Shown one piece after another: positions 19,410 through 28,469 of a stretch of 64,000 nt of DNA; position 1 is the first letter of the stretch; each line of letters starts with the position of its first letter. Source of the stretch: Clostridium saudiense (GTDB taxonomy: Bacteria; Bacillota; Clostridia; Clostridiales; Clostridiaceae); NCBI RefSeq assembly GCF_000577815.1, contig NZ_CBYM010000001.1, positions 186,001 through 250,000 on the forward strand, read 5' to 3'. The position numbers and the translations under genes were made by a program. A model generated the notes under the pieces. It was not told the DNA's origin. It made no database searches and saw only the letters and a list, made by a program, of their open reading frames with translations.

Positions 19410-20450
19410 ATGAAAAGTAATTTTAGTGTTAATAAGGAATTCTTATTAAAGACAGCAAAAGAAATATTAGAGTTCAATAGTCCTACAGGATTTTGTTTTG
19501 AAATCATGGATAAGATAGAGGCAATTATTAAACCTTTTGGATATAACTTTGAAAGAAATAATAAGGGTTGTGGAACAATTACTGTTGAAGGAAAAAACAA
19601 TGAAAAAACAATAGGAATGTGCGCACATGTTGATACATTAGGTGCAATGGTTAGGTCAATAACACCAAGTGGAAATTTGAAGTTTACAATATTAGGTGGG
19701 CCTATTTTACCTACATTAGATAGTGAATATTGTACAATAAGGACTAGAGAAGGAAAACTTTATTCAGGTACATTTCTAAGTACTAGCCCAGCTGCTCATG
19801 TTTTTGAGGATAGTAAATCTAAACCAAGAGATGAAAAAAACATGGAAGTAAGAATTGATGAAATTGTAAATTGTAAAGAGGATGTTGAAAAATTAGGTAT
19901 TGGAGTTGGAGATTTTATTTTTATTGATCCAAAGACTACAATAACAGAAAGTGGATTTATTAAATCAAGATTTATTGATGATAAAGGTAGTGTTGCAGCC
20001 ATAATTGCATTATTAGAAATGATGCATAGAGAAAATTTAAAACCTAAAAATACAGTAAAAATTATAATTTCTACATATGAAGAGGTTGGTCATGGTTCAG
20101 CTTCTATTCCTTCTGATATTAGTGAAATGATAGCAGTGGATATGGGATGTATAGGGGATGATTTAAGCTGTACAGAATATGATGTGTCAATTTGTGCTAA
20201 AGATTCTAGTGGGCCATACGATTATAATATGACTACTGAATTAATTAATTTAGCAAAAGAAAATAATTTAAGTTATGCTGTAGATATATATCCAATGTAT
20301 GGTTCAGATGTCAGTGCAGCATTAAGAGCTGGAAATGATATTAGAGGAGCCCTTATTGGACCAGGGGTCCATGCTTCTCATGGTATGGAAAGAACTCATG
20401 TAAATGCTCTTGAAAATACAATAAAACTATTAAGTGCATATTTGATATAA
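19410..20450 (+). CDS. M42-family metallo-aminopeptidase
   Basis: A 346-residue cytoplasmic aminopeptidase with two metal ions, which in this family (PepA/TET/YsdC) assembles into tetrahedral dodecamers that trim short peptides. Ligand and catalytic motifs are in order: AHVDTLG near residue 71, FIDDKGS near 190, the general base pair in YEEVGHG near 225, AVDMG near 247, and the C-terminal HASHGMERTH. Length is normal. Start supported by AGGAGG 7 bases upstream. It stands alone between two terminators. Confidence 0.94.
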   Translation: MKSNFSVNKEFLLKTAKEILEFNSPTGFCFEIMDKIEAIIKPFGYNFERNNKGCGTITVEGKNNEKTIGMCAHVDTLGAMVRSITPSGNLKFTILGGPILPTLDSEYCTIRTREGKLYSGTFLSTSPAAHVFEDSKSKPRDEKNMEVRIDEIVNCKEDVEKLGIGVGDFIFIDPKTTITESGFIKSRFIDDKGSVAAIIALLEMMHRENLKPKNTVKIIISTYEEVGHGSASIPSDISEMIAVDMGCIGDDLSCTEYDVSICAKDSSGPYDYNMTTELINLAKENNLSYAVDIYPMYGSDVSAALRAGNDIRGALIGPGVHASHGMERTHVNALENTIKLLSAYLI

Positions 20451-20474
20451 TATTTTGAATAGAAATATGTTTAA

Positions 20475-20511
20475 AGCTCACTAAGATTTAAATGTCTTAG
20501 TGAGCTATTTT
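20475..20511 (+). terminator. Terminator after the M42 peptidase gene
   Basis: A perfect 12-bp stem (20475-20486 with 20495-20506) with an 8-base loop, followed by a T-rich tail. Confidence 0.8.
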
Positions 20512-20573
20512 ATATTTAAAATCCCAATTTAATTATATAGATATGAATTTTTTTTAGGTTTTATGAACAATAA

Positions 20574-20858
20574 AATTTCATTTTTAATATTTTGCTTCTA
20601 GGGATATTAGCTTCTTCAATTTGTTTTGTATTATGGAATAAAGTAATACTTCATATAGGAGCAGTTAAATCTAATAATTTTATATATTTAATTCCATTAA
20701 TTACAATGATAACCTCAGCGATAATGTTAAAAGAAATAATAAAATCAATAGCAGGGATGGGGGGGATACTGATTATTTTTGGAGTTTATGTTTCAGAGAA
20801 TAAGAATAAAATTATTGGTAAAAAATGCAATTATAATAGAAAAACAATAACAATATAA
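20574..20858 (+). pseudogene. C-terminal remnant of an EamA/DMT-family transporter
   Basis: The open frame encodes only the last two or three helices of a drug/metabolite transporter (LLLGILASSICFVLWNKVI, then FIYLIPLITMITSAIMLKE and a final helix near GILIIFGVYVSEN). Similarity begins before the first usable start (TTG at 20592), and an in-frame stop at 20571 closes the frame. Full family members have about ten helices and 290 residues, so about 200 residues are missing. There is only 63 bases between this frame and the previous terminator. No convincing ribosome site is present. A deletion remnant is the simplest reading. Confidence 0.7.
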
Positions 20859-20887
20859 AGAATAAATGTAAAAAGTTTGCAAAATAT

Positions 20888-20926
20888 AAAATAGCTGATA
20901 TAATTTTATTATATCAGCTATTTTTT
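20888..20926 (+). terminator. Terminator after the DMT remnant
   Basis: AAATAGCTGATATAA pairs with TTATATCAGCTATTT (15 bp, 20888-20902 with 20909-20923) and continues into T residues. The intact terminator suggests the remnant is recent. Confidence 0.8.
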
Positions 20927-20997
20927 GTCATTCTCATAAGTTTAATTACATATTTAGATATATAAATAAATCTAAAAAAATAAAAAGGGGTTTAACT

Positions 20998-22638
20998 ATG
21001 GGAGAAAAGATAAAAATACTTATTTTAATGGGAATGACAATGAGTTTAATGGCTTGTGGAGTGGTAGATAAAAATGTTAGAGGTAATAATATTACAATAA
21101 CAACAAGTATTGAAAATAAAAATGAGATAATAGAAAAGGTAGAAGGATCAGAGGAAGATATTATTGAAGAAAACAAAGAATTTGAAGCAATAGATTTAGA
21201 GCCAACTATTAATATTAATTATAGTTATGAAGTTATAGGGGATAAAAGCATATGTTCCGATATTTTATTTACTGAAAAATATACAGATTTAGAAGGAATA
21301 GTTACTTTTAGAGGAAATAATTTTAGAAATACAGCTTCTTATGGAATAAGCAAAATATCACAAAAAGAGTTAAATGTAAAATGGAAAACTTCAACATCAT
21401 TTAGTTCATGGGGAGGAGGAGCAGGGTGGACTGGTCAACCGTCGATAATTAAGTGGGATGAAGAGTTGAAAAATTCAATGAATATAGATGATAAATTTAA
21501 AAGTAAAGAAAATTTTACTGAAGTAATATATGCTTCATTAGATGGGAAAGTATATTTTTTAGATTTAGAAACGGGAGAGAAAAGCAGAAGTGTTATCAAT
21601 GTAGGAAATCCAATAAAAGGTAGTCTATCAATAGATTCGAGAGGAATTCCAATGCTATATGTAGGTGAAGGTATTAATGAGAGTGGAGTAACTGGATTTA
21701 ATATTTATAGCTTAATAGATGGAAGTAGTTTATATGAAATTAATGGATATGATGAATATGCATATAGAGGATGGCCAGCTTTCGATTCTTCAGCATTAAT
21801 ATACTCTGATGGGGATATAGTAATTGAAGGTGGAGAAAATGGAATTTTATATATTACAAAATTAAATACTGATTATGATAAGTATACTAATACTGTGTCA
21901 GTAAATCCAGAAATCTTAAAATATAGATATTATACTGGAGAAGGTTATGGTAGGCTAGGAATTGAAAATAGCGTAGCAGCATATGCAAATTTATTATATT
22001 TTGCAGATAATAATGGAGATATTCAATGTATAGATTTAAGGAAGATGGAACCTATATGGGTTATAGAAGGATTAGATGATATAGATGCTTCAATCACAAT
22101 TGAAGCTGAAGAAGGAGTTCCTTATTTATATGTAGGGGATGAGGTAGATCATCAAGGGATAAGTGGAATATCAACAATTAGAAAAATAAATGGATTAACA
22201 GGGGAAGTGGTTTGGAAGAATGAGTTCTCTTGTCAATCAGTAGTTGGAACAGATGCAACTAATGGAGGAGTATTAGCTACTAATGTTATAGGGAAAAATA
22301 ATATATCAGATTCAGTGATATTCTCATTGGCTAGATATGATGGATTTAATAGTGGAGCTATTATTTCAATAAATAAAAGTACAGGTGAAATACAATGGGA
22401 AACTAAAGTGGATAATTATTTGTGGTCATCACCTGTTGATTTTTACGATAAAAATGGAAATGCTTATATAATTCAATGTGATTCTATAGGAAATATGTTT
22501 TTAATAGATGGTAAAAATGGAGAAATATTAAATAGTTTAACTTTAGATGCCAATATAGAAGCATCACCAGCAATATATGAAGATACAATAGTAATAGCAA
22601 CACGTGCTGGGAGTATTTATGGTATTGAAATAAAATAA
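20998..22638 (+). CDS. PQQ-like beta-propeller lipoprotein
   Basis: A 546-residue exported protein. The N terminus has Lys residues, a hydrophobic core and a lipobox (SLMAC, Cys20), so it is probably lipid-anchored on the outer face of the membrane. After a polar linker, the body carries repeated blades of the PQQ-binding-like type (ASLDGKVYFLDLETGE, GENGILYITKL, FADNNGDIQCIDL, TRAGSIYGIEI). The propeller is likely a protein or ligand platform; nothing shows that PQQ is bound, and no dehydrogenase motifs are seen. Single gene; convergent with ycdX across a long hairpin. Confidence 0.88.
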   Translation: MGEKIKILILMGMTMSLMACGVVDKNVRGNNITITTSIENKNEIIEKVEGSEEDIIEENKEFEAIDLEPTININYSYEVIGDKSICSDILFTEKYTDLEGIVTFRGNNFRNTASYGISKISQKELNVKWKTSTSFSSWGGGAGWTGQPSIIKWDEELKNSMNIDDKFKSKENFTEVIYASLDGKVYFLDLETGEKSRSVINVGNPIKGSLSIDSRGIPMLYVGEGINESGVTGFNIYSLIDGSSLYEINGYDEYAYRGWPAFDSSALIYSDGDIVIEGGENGILYITKLNTDYDKYTNTVSVNPEILKYRYYTGEGYGRLGIENSVAAYANLLYFADNNGDIQCIDLRKMEPIWVIEGLDDIDASITIEAEEGVPYLYVGDEVDHQGISGISTIRKINGLTGEVVWKNEFSCQSVVGTDATNGGVLATNVIGKNNISDSVIFSLARYDGFNSGAIISINKSTGEIQWETKVDNYLWSSPVDFYDKNGNAYIIQCDSIGNMFLIDGKNGEILNSLTLDANIEASPAIYEDTIVIATRAGSIYGIEIK

Positions 22639-22732
22639 TAATATAAAGAAAAGTTAATATAATGATGCAAAAAAGCAAATACTGATTTCAAGTTAAATTG
22701 GAAAGTTCTAACTTAAAAAGAATTCAAAAAAT

Positions 22733-22808
22733 GATATTTACCATAATGAATATTATAATTTAATTTTTAATGTAAATTATAATATTCATAAAGTAAATAT
22801 CGTTTTTT
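22733..22808. terminator. Long two-tier hairpin between PQQ-like and ycdX-like genes
   Basis: The inner perfect stem of 16 bp (22747-22762 with 22773-22788) and the outer perfect stem of 9 bp (22733-22741 with 22793-22801) are separated by short mismatched segments. Runs of T follow on both strands (GTTTTTT plus strand, ATTTTTT minus strand), so it can terminate both convergent genes. Confidence 0.75.
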
Positions 22809-22825
22809 ATTGAAATAGTATTTTG

Positions 22826-23554
22826 TTATAAATCTTGTAATCTTCCTTTATTTTTAAGGTGAGAAATTAATTTTTCAGGATCATTCATGATTAACTCTTT
22901 AGGCATTTCTATTTTTTCAAATAATTCAATTCCATTAGAAAAATCACCAATTCTTAAATTAATATGAGCATCAGAAGTTAAAATAACTTTAGTCCCATGT
23001 TCTTTACAAAGACGTGCAACTTTTTCACAGTTAACATCGCTTCCAATTCTTGACGAGCCAGATAAAGAACTGTTATTAATCTCAATCATAATATCCTTTT
23101 CTTTGGCTTTTTTTACAATTGCATCATAATCAAGTTTATAATTTGGGTTTCCTAGATGACCTAATATTTCAACTTTTTCATATTTATCCATTGTATTTAA
23201 AATAGCCATAGTATTTTCTTCTAAAGATTTTGGCTCAAATACAGGTTCGTGAAAAGAAGCAATCATATAATCTAAGTTCTTTATAGCATCACTAGGCATG
23301 TCAAGATTACCATCAACATCTAAAATATTTGCTTCACACCCTTTTAAAATTATGACTCCATTTATTATTCTTGGAAGAACCTTTAGATTACCAAAGTACC
23401 AGTAATGTGGAGCCCCGGGCATAGTAGGAGCATGTTCTGATGTACCTAAAATTTTAATGCCTTTTTGTGAACAAAAGTTAATATTCTCCATAAGAGTTGT
23501 GTATGCATGGCCGCTCACTATAGTATGAGTATGCAAATCAGATAAGTAATTCAT
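22826..23554 (-). CDS. YcdX-type PHP phosphatase
   Basis: A 242-residue PHP-fold metal-dependent phosphoesterase. Motifs: DLHTHTIVSGHA at residues 6-17, GTSEHAPTMPG near 37, the DNA-polymerase-like CEAN near 73, ASFHEP near 99, HLGNP near 132, and TSDAHI near 194. The combination of HTHT..SGHA and EHAP..PG is characteristic of the YcdX subfamily, a trinuclear zinc enzyme of unsettled substrate that has been linked to swarming in E. coli. Soluble, cytoplasmic. Divergent from yjeM. AAGGAGAATT on the minus strand supports the start. Confidence 0.92.
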   Translation of the reverse strand: MNYLSDLHTHTIVSGHAYTTLMENINFCSQKGIKILGTSEHAPTMPGAPHYWYFGNLKVLPRIINGVIILKGCEANILDVDGNLDMPSDAIKNLDYMIASFHEPVFEPKSLEENTMAILNTMDKYEKVEILGHLGNPNYKLDYDAIVKKAKEKDIMIEINNSSLSGSSRIGSDVNCEKVARLCKEHGTKVILTSDAHINLRIGDFSNGIELFEKIEMPKELIMNDPEKLISHLKNKGRLQDL

Positions 23555-23939
23555 AAAATTCTCCTTTATCGTATAATTAAAGTAATTGTATTTATAATTA
23601 AAGTATATTTATTTTTAAGTTAAACTTCAATAATATAAGAAAGAAATAATGTTTAAATTAAAATTAAATGTTTAATTTATATAAAAAAATGAAATTATAA
23701 TAAATGAATAGAAAAGTTTAAAAAAAAAAAGCAGTTTAACAATTTAACAGTTTAGTATAATAAAGTGAAGTGATAATATGATAAAATTTATATATTTATA
23801 TTAAATAATATTTAAATAAAATAAGTATAAAATAATATAAGTTTAATTATATTATATAAAATATACTATTTTGTGAAAAAGGTAAAGTAGAAATAATAGT
23901 TTTATTATGATAGTATATATTTTGAAATCAAATTCGATA
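23555..23939. other. AT-rich gap between ycdX-like gene and yjeM
   Basis: I see no supported gene in this stretch. It is almost pure A/T with an A-tract near 23720 and several TATAAT-like strings; no reading frame with a ribosome site exceeds about ten codons. It must hold the divergent promoters for ycdX and yjeM. Confidence 0.6.
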
Positions 23940-23972
23940 AAAAAAGCTATAATATGAAAAAATAGCTTTTTT
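23940..23972 (+). promoter_or_regulatory. Terminator-like hairpin in the yjeM leader
   Basis: An 11-bp perfect stem (23940-23950 with 23962-23972) ends in TTTTTT, immediately before the AAGGAGG site of yjeM. The gene upstream points the other way, so this hairpin ends no known gene; attenuation of yjeM or the end of a small RNA are the options. Confidence 0.5.
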
Positions 23973-23991
23973 AAACTAAGGAGGAAATATT

Positions 23992-25509
23992 ATGAGTAAT
24001 AATAAAGGAAAATTAACTTTAATTGCATTAATACTTATGATTTTTACATCAGTATTTGGATTTAATAATATTCCAAGGGCTTTTTTCCTTATGGGATATT
24101 CAGCAATTCCATGGTATATTTTTGGTGCGATATGCTTCTTTATTCCATATGCATTTATGATGGCTGAATTTGGAGCAGCATTTAAAGAAGAAAAAGGTGG
24201 TATTTACGTTTGGATGCAAAAGTCTATTGGTAGAAAATTTGCATTTATTGGTACATTTATGTGGTTTGCATCATATATAGTTTGGATGGTTAGTGTATCA
24301 TCATCTATATGGGTTCCACTTTCTAATTTAATATTTGGAACTGATAAAACATCTACTTGGTCACTATTTGGACTTACTTCTTCACAAACATTAGGTATTT
24401 TAGGAGCAATTTTTGTTATATTAATTACATTCTTATCATCAAAAGGTTTGAATAGTATTTCAAAAGTTGCATCAATTGGAGGTATATTTGTAACAAGTGC
24501 AAATGTATTATTAATAGTTGGTTCATTAATTGTATTTTTTGCTAACGGTTTTAAAGCAGCACAACCACTAAAGCTATCAGAGTTTGTACATTCACCTAAT
24601 CCAGCTTATGGAACTGTTTTAGCCGTATTAGGATTTCTAGTATTTGCTATATTTGCGTATGGAGGATTAGAAGCAGTTGGTGGACTTGTTGACCAAACTG
24701 AAAATGCTAATAAAACATTCCCAAAAGGAATTAAAATTTCAGCAATAGTAATTGGGGTAGGGTATTCTTTAGCAATATTAATGGTTGGTTTATTCACTAA
24801 TTGGCAAGAAGTACTTTCAAATCCTGATGTAAGAATGGCAAATGTATCATATGTGGTTATTAAAAACTTAGGAGTTAAGCTTGGAGAGGTATTTGGATTA
24901 TCTCCACATGGAATTGAAATAATGGGGACTTGGTTTGCAAGATATATTGGATTGGCAATGTTCTTAGCATTATTAGGTGCATTCTTTACACTAATTTATT
25001 CACCATTAAAACAATTAATAGAAGGTACACCAAAGGAAATATGGCCAGAAAAATGGACCGCAATAAATGATAACGGTATGCCTGTAAATGCAATGTGGAT
25101 GCAATGTATCGCAGTTGTGGCTATTATTATAATTGCTGTAATAACAGGCGGAAAATCTTCTAGCTTCTTAGATTATTTAATACTTATGGGAAATGTGGCA
25201 ATGACAATACCAACAATGTTCTTAGCAATTGCATTTATTTATTTCAAAAAAAATGATAGTATAGATAAACCTTTCATTTTCTTTAAAAGTAAAACAGTTG
25301 CAACAATATGGGCTATAATAGTAACTTGTACTGTTGGATTTGCTAATATATTTACTATATTACAACCAGCAATTGAAACTAAAGATTATGTTTCTACAGG
25401 ATTCCAATTAGCTGGACCAATAGTATTTGGATTAATTGCTTTCTTCTTAATTTCTAAATACGAGAAAAGATATGGAAGAAATAAAGATTCAATAGATAAA
25501 ATAGCATAA
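23992..25509 (+). CDS. yjeM: YjeM-like amino acid permease (APC superfamily)
   Basis: A 505-residue transporter with about 12-13 membrane helices. It follows E. coli YjeM closely from the N terminus (LILMIFTSVFGF, FLMGYSAIPWYIF, MAEFGAA, GGIYVWM, GTFMWFASYIVWMVS) to YSPLKQLIEGTPKEIWPE and ANIFTILQP. YjeM is placed with glutamate/GABA antiporters by similarity, but its substrate has not been settled as far as I know. No decarboxylase gene is adjacent, so an acid-resistance role has no support here. AGGAGG 8 bases upstream fixes the start. Confidence 0.92.
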   Translation: MSNNKGKLTLIALILMIFTSVFGFNNIPRAFFLMGYSAIPWYIFGAICFFIPYAFMMAEFGAAFKEEKGGIYVWMQKSIGRKFAFIGTFMWFASYIVWMVSVSSSIWVPLSNLIFGTDKTSTWSLFGLTSSQTLGILGAIFVILITFLSSKGLNSISKVASIGGIFVTSANVLLIVGSLIVFFANGFKAAQPLKLSEFVHSPNPAYGTVLAVLGFLVFAIFAYGGLEAVGGLVDQTENANKTFPKGIKISAIVIGVGYSLAILMVGLFTNWQEVLSNPDVRMANVSYVVIKNLGVKLGEVFGLSPHGIEIMGTWFARYIGLAMFLALLGAFFTLIYSPLKQLIEGTPKEIWPEKWTAINDNGMPVNAMWMQCIAVVAIIIIAVITGGKSSSFLDYLILMGNVAMTIPTMFLAIAFIYFKKNDSIDKPFIFFKSKTVATIWAIIVTCTVGFANIFTILQPAIETKDYVSTGFQLAGPIVFGLIAFFLISKYEKRYGRNKDSIDKIA

Positions 25510-25510
25510 T

Positions 25511-25548
25511 AAAAAAGTACCAAACGAAGTTGTTTGGTACTTTTTTAT
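25511..25548. terminator. Bidirectional terminator after yjeM
   Basis: A perfect 15-bp stem (25511-25525 with 25532-25546) with a 6-base loop has A and T runs at its two ends, so it works in both directions for the convergent genes. Confidence 0.9.
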
Positions 25549-25742
25549 TATAAACCTGTAACTTGTATATCTTGTAGTAAATGTTTATATTTTAAAAATT
25601 CAGCATATAATGAATCTATACGTCGTTCTAATACTTCTCTCTCTGTAATTTGAGCTGTTTTCTTCAAATCAGATGTAAGTTTTTGAATTTCTTCATCAAT
25701 TGCCCACATTTCTTTCATTATTTCATATGCATTATTTTTCAT
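25548..25742 (-). CDS. Small hypothetical coiled-coil protein
   Basis: A 64-residue, mostly helical protein (EIMKEMWAIDEEIQKLTSDL and onward) with heptad-like spacing; cytoplasmic. I do not recognise the family. Size and helical-hairpin shape recall Spo0E-type phosphatases, but the SQELD signature is missing. The gene sits right against the bidirectional terminator, as a real gene would. The ribosome site is weak (a GGGATGGGA stretch upstream on the minus strand). Confidence 0.6.
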   Translation of the reverse strand: MKNNAYEIMKEMWAIDEEIQKLTSDLKKTAQITEREVLERRIDSLYAEFLKYKHLLQDIQVTGL

Positions 25743-25889
25743 AATAATCCCATCCCTTTTACTGTAAAGTATTGAAATATAATTATTTCTAATATAATTA
25801 TACCATATAATATATATTAATACAAAAATGATTTATTTAACAGTAAAATATTAACAAATAATTAAAAAATATAAAAAAAAGGAAGTAAA

Positions 25890-25979
25890 ATGTTATTTAG
25901 AAAGGTTTACAGAAAAATTATTCGCAAATATAGCAATAAACTATTTCAAAAATATGGAAATGTGGTAAAATATTATTAG
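25890..25979 (+). CDS. Possible small basic peptide upstream of glgA
   Basis: A 29-codon frame begins MLFRKVYRKIIRKYSN and is preceded by GGAAG four bases before the ATG. The product would be strongly basic and could form an amphipathic helix. It overlaps the putative glgA -10 element at 25963-25971, which argues against both being real. It could be chance in AT-rich DNA. Confidence 0.22.
   Translation: MLFRKVYRKIIRKYSNKLFQKYGNVVKYY
25963..25971 (+). promoter_or_regulatory. Extended -10 element, probable glgA promoter
   Basis: TG-G-TAAAAT; the -35 region (ATTTCA at 25943-25948) is weak. It would give a leader of about 95 bases. Confidence 0.4.
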
Positions 25980-26072
25980 AATTTAAGAAAAAAATTAATA
26001 TTTAATTTAAATAACATAAAATTATAATTATAAAATAGGATAGCACAGTTTAAAAACAGGAGGAATTTTAAG

Positions 26073-27527
26073 ATGAAAAAAATATTATTTGTCGCTTCTG
26101 AAAGTGTACCATTTATTAAAACAGGTGGATTGGCAGATGTTGTAGGATCACTTCCAAAATCATTTCCAAAAGAAGAGTTTGATGTAAGAGTTGTGATACC
26201 AAACTATACATGTATACCATGGGAGTACAGAAGTGATTTTAAATATATTACACATTTTTATATGGATTTAGGACAAGTTTCAGGTAGTGAATATGTTGGT
26301 GTATTGACAACCCAATATGATGGAATTACATTTTATTTTATCGATAATCAACGTTATTTCGGAGGGAATACTCCATATGGAGATACTAGATTTGATATTG
26401 AAAAATTCTGCTTCTTTAGTAAGGCAGCTTTATCAATTTTACCAAGTATAAATTTCAAACCAGATATAATACATTGTCATGATTGGCAAACAGGTGTATT
26501 ACCTGTGTATTTGCACACAATTTTTAGAGATAATCATTTCTACGATAATATAAAAACTATAATGACAATCCATAATTTAAGATTCCAAGGAATCTGGGAT
26601 ATTAAGACACTTCAAAAGATTACCAATTTCCCGGATTATGTGTTTAGACCTACTGATATGGAGTATAATAAAGATGCTAATATGTTAAAGGGTGGAATGG
26701 TTTACGCAAATTATATAACTACTGTAAGTAATAGTTATAAAAATGAAATACAAAATGATTACTATGGTGAAGGACTTGATGGAGTGGTACGTCAAAAATC
26801 AGGTGATCTTTATGGTATATTAAATGGTATTGATTATAATGAGTATAATCCTGAAACGGATAATGAAATATTCAGTAAATATAATAAATACAGCTTTATA
26901 GAAAATAAATTATATAATAAAAGAGGCTTACAGCATGAATTAGGATTAGAACAAAATGATAATAAATTTATGATAGGAATTATATCAAGATTGACTGACC
27001 AAAAGGGTGTAGACTTAATTGCTAGAGTAATAGAAGAAATTGTAGATGATCACACTCAATTAGTAGTACTTGGAACTGGGGATAAAGGTTATGAAGATAT
27101 GTTTAGATATTATGAATGGAAGTTAAAAGGAAAGGTATCAGGAAATATTTATTTTTCAAATAACAGAGCTCATAAAATATATGCAGCAGCTGATGCAATG
27201 CTTGTTCCGTCAAGATTTGAACCTTGTGGTTTAACACAACTTATATCATTAAGATATGGAACCGTTCCTATAGTTAGAGAAACAGGTGGTTTAAGAGATA
27301 CTGTTGAACCATTTAATATATATTCTGATTGTGGTACAGGCTTCTCATTTGCAAATTATAATGCCCATGAAATGCTTAATACAATTAATTATGCTAAACA
27401 TATATATTTTAATAATAGAGATAAATGGAATGGTATAGCATTTAGGGGAATGGAAAAAGATTACTCGTGGGGAAATTCAGCACAAGATTATGCTGGGCTT
27501 TATAGGAAACTAATGGGTGAATGGTAA
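26073..27527 (+). CDS. glgA: Glycogen synthase (ADP-glucose type, GT5)
   Basis: Transfers glucose from ADP-glucose to the non-reducing end of an alpha-1,4-glucan. The N-terminal KTGGLADV motif (near residue 18) that binds the ADP phosphates, HCHDWQTGVLP near 130, TIHNLRFQG near 166, and the C-terminal GT-B signature PSRFEPCGLTQL near 378 are intact. Length 484 residues is typical. No glgB, glgC or glgD gene is near, so the rest of the pathway must lie elsewhere. AGGAGG 7-8 bases upstream fixes the start. Confidence 0.96.
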   Translation: MKKILFVASESVPFIKTGGLADVVGSLPKSFPKEEFDVRVVIPNYTCIPWEYRSDFKYITHFYMDLGQVSGSEYVGVLTTQYDGITFYFIDNQRYFGGNTPYGDTRFDIEKFCFFSKAALSILPSINFKPDIIHCHDWQTGVLPVYLHTIFRDNHFYDNIKTIMTIHNLRFQGIWDIKTLQKITNFPDYVFRPTDMEYNKDANMLKGGMVYANYITTVSNSYKNEIQNDYYGEGLDGVVRQKSGDLYGILNGIDYNEYNPETDNEIFSKYNKYSFIENKLYNKRGLQHELGLEQNDNKFMIGIISRLTDQKGVDLIARVIEEIVDDHTQLVVLGTGDKGYEDMFRYYEWKLKGKVSGNIYFSNNRAHKIYAAADAMLVPSRFEPCGLTQLISLRYGTVPIVRETGGLRDTVEPFNIYSDCGTGFSFANYNAHEMLNTINYAKHIYFNNRDKWNGIAFRGMEKDYSWGNSAQDYAGLYRKLMGEW

Positions 27528-27667
27528 AATATTAGGACGTTATAAAGTTGTAGAAATTAAACTTCGTAAGTTTAAAGGATTGAATATTATTTATAGAATA
27601 TTTTAATATATAAGTATGTAGTATGAATATAAGTAAGAGTTATAGTAATTAGAATATCTTAATAACT

Positions 27668-27703
27668 AGCCACAATGTATTAAAAATATGTTGTGGCTTT
27701 TTA
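27668..27703. terminator. Terminator between glgA and a convergent gene
   Basis: AGCCACAA (27668-27675) pairs with TTGTGGCT (27691-27698) with a 15-base loop and runs into T residues. It lies 140 bases after glgA and just outside the 3' end of the convergent gene. Confidence 0.65.
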
Positions 27704-27704
27704 T

Positions 27705-28301
27705 TTATTTCTTTGATGAATTTTTATTGGAGTTAGTTCTTGAACATCCCAATAAAAAACCTACGCAGCTACTTATTAAATCTTTAAACTGTATTATAGA
27801 TGGAGTGGCTTCCTCAGGAATTAGGTTGAAATCATATCCGATAATTAGTGAGAATAAAGCAATTACACAAACTGATAAAGCAACTATAACTTGAAAAGAT
27901 TTATTACAAATGTAGTATTTTAAATCATTTGTAATGTTATTAGATTTATTTTTACTTTCAACCATATAATTTTTATCATCACTTTTTAGAGTTTCTTCTT
28001 TAACTTCTTTATCATCATCATTTACTGTAACAATTATTGGAGAGTTAGAGTCATTACTCTTTATAACTTCATGTTTTAAAAAATTTTCGCTTAAAAAATA
28101 ACCAAAAATAGAAGCAACACTAGTACGTACGATAACGCTAATAGAAATTCCATTATTTGTTGTAGGTTCAGGCATAAATAAATTATAAACACATTGAAGT
28201 AAAAGGATAAACATTATAATTATTAACGATTTATCACTAATAGATATTTGACTCCAACATTTAATTAATGCATGTAAGAGTGTATTTTTATTCTTTTTCA
28301 T
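27705..28301 (-). CDS. Hypothetical membrane protein
   Basis: A 198-residue protein I do not recognise. Hydrophobic segments lie near residues 24-44 and 55-70, then a charged loop (about 72-130), then near 133-155 and 172-190, ending in a Ser/Asn/Lys-rich tail. A cytoplasmic N terminus is likely (MKKNKN). There is no enzymatic motif. It is divergent from the HAD gene, has an AGGTAAAC site on the minus strand, and shows no linked partner, so its role cannot be inferred. Confidence 0.65.
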   Translation of the reverse strand: MKKNKNTLLHALIKCWSQISISDKSLIIIMFILLLQCVYNLFMPEPTTNNGISISVIVRTSVASIFGYFLSENFLKHEVIKSNDSNSPIIVTVNDDDKEVKEETLKSDDKNYMVESKNKSNNITNDLKYYICNKSFQVIVALSVCVIALFSLIIGYDFNLIPEEATPSIIQFKDLISSCVGFLLGCSRTNSNKNSSKK

Positions 28302-28432
28302 AAGTTTACCTCCTTTGCTATAATATATCTTATTAATTTACGTTTATATATGTTACATATTTAAATGATAAATCTAATTTACTTAATTAAATTTATATAA
28401 ACATAACTAATAATGATAATAGGATGAAAAGA

Positions 28433-28441
28433 TGATATAAT
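28433..28441 (+). promoter_or_regulatory. Extended -10 element upstream of the HAD gene
   Basis: TG-A-TATAAT lies 28 bases before the ATG at 28470, at the right distance for a short leader. The -35 is not obvious. Confidence 0.45.
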
Positions 28442-28469
28442 AATTAAAAAGATATACTAGGAGGATAAA

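Larger units (their letters stand above)
25743..26072. other. Gap upstream of glgA
   Basis: This 330-base AT-rich stretch holds the promoter of the small minus-strand gene, a possible 29-codon frame (25890-25979) and a TGG-TAAAAT extended -10 (25963-25971) that probably serves glgA. Nothing else is visible. Confidence 0.5.
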
